Below, in pieces: positions 63,691-64,000 of a DNA stretch of 64,000 nt (its first letter is position 1; every line of letters begins with the position of its first letter). A program made the position numbers and the translations under genes. Source of the DNA: Trissonchulus latispiculum (taxonomy: Eukaryota; Nematoda; Enoplea; Enoplida; Ironidae); assembly GCA_030248195.1 (NCBI GenBank), contig JASAND010023092.1, positions 24,225-88,224 on the forward strand. Reading direction: 5' to 3'. Under the pieces are notes generated by a model, which was not told the DNA's origin, ran no database searches, and saw only the letters and a program-made list of their open reading frames with translations.

Positions 63691-64000
63691 CTGAGGGTTC
63701 TGGAGTCCGGGTGTACCGAAAAGTGTGCGCGTTGTCTGGGCTTAGGACCAACTTGTTGTTCTTGTCGTCAGCTTTCGATTGATATCCATATTGTGGATAT
63801 TGGATGTTTCATCACAGAATTTTCAGTCTAAGTTTATGAGAAAAGCCAGTGTGAACTATTTTCGGTTATCCTCCTTGATTTTCATCTAAATTATTCAAAA
63901 TGCAGTGTTATCTTTATGAACGATAAACGTAAAATTGTCCTTCTGTGTAGGAACCTCGGTTCCTAGCTAAATCATGTCCGCCATTGAAATTTAACACAAA

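Overview
The window is animal-type nuclear DNA: AT-rich, intron-rich (GT-AG introns with polypyrimidine acceptors) and dominated by transposon relics. Two conserved eukaryotic genes could be rebuilt exon by exon, and every splice phase agrees. The combination of animal-type WDR74 and DNAJC11, a decayed CR1/Jockey-like LINE, UPF1/ZNFX1-like helicase relics and many MITE and foldback families points to an invertebrate metazoan. A sponge or another early-branching animal is plausible, but I cannot name the species from sequence alone.

Layout. Positions 1-7600 hold only repeats: an old repeat present twice, a TA-flanked MITE with its empty site visible in the other copy, a TTAA-flanked element, and nested foldback elements. 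At 7632-8719 lie the last two exons of a small cysteine-containing gene with three internal repeats; its 5' end was not found. Positions 9000-24700 hold minisatellites, more TTAA and CAAGAG elements, two decayed helicase relics, long foldbacks and poly-G-rich elements. Positions 24966-28700 carry a frameshifted LINE on the minus strand.

WDR74 (ribosome-biogenesis WD40 protein) runs from 29138 to 45329 on the plus strand in 10 exons. Its 9.9-kb intron 2 is packed with tandem repeats and three long inverted repeats, including a 1.4-kb near-perfect palindrome between (TA)n tracts. DNAJC11 (mitochondrial J-domain protein) follows on the same strand at 49334-59683 in 17 exons. Its introns carry a PIF/Harbinger fragment, hAT-like MITEs with target-site duplications, a hairpin with a hammerhead-like core and a TA-flanked foldback. 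The last 4 kb is again repeat-rich and includes a retroposed unit with a poly-A tail and a 12-bp target-site duplication.

The two complete genes are unrelated housekeeping genes, one nucleolar and one mitochondrial, and nothing suggests an operon. The most distinctive feature is the transposon record. Several families show target-site duplications, nested insertions and filled/empty site pairs inside this one window. The most interesting group is a pair of foldback families with CAAGAG termini and apparent 7-bp target-site duplications.
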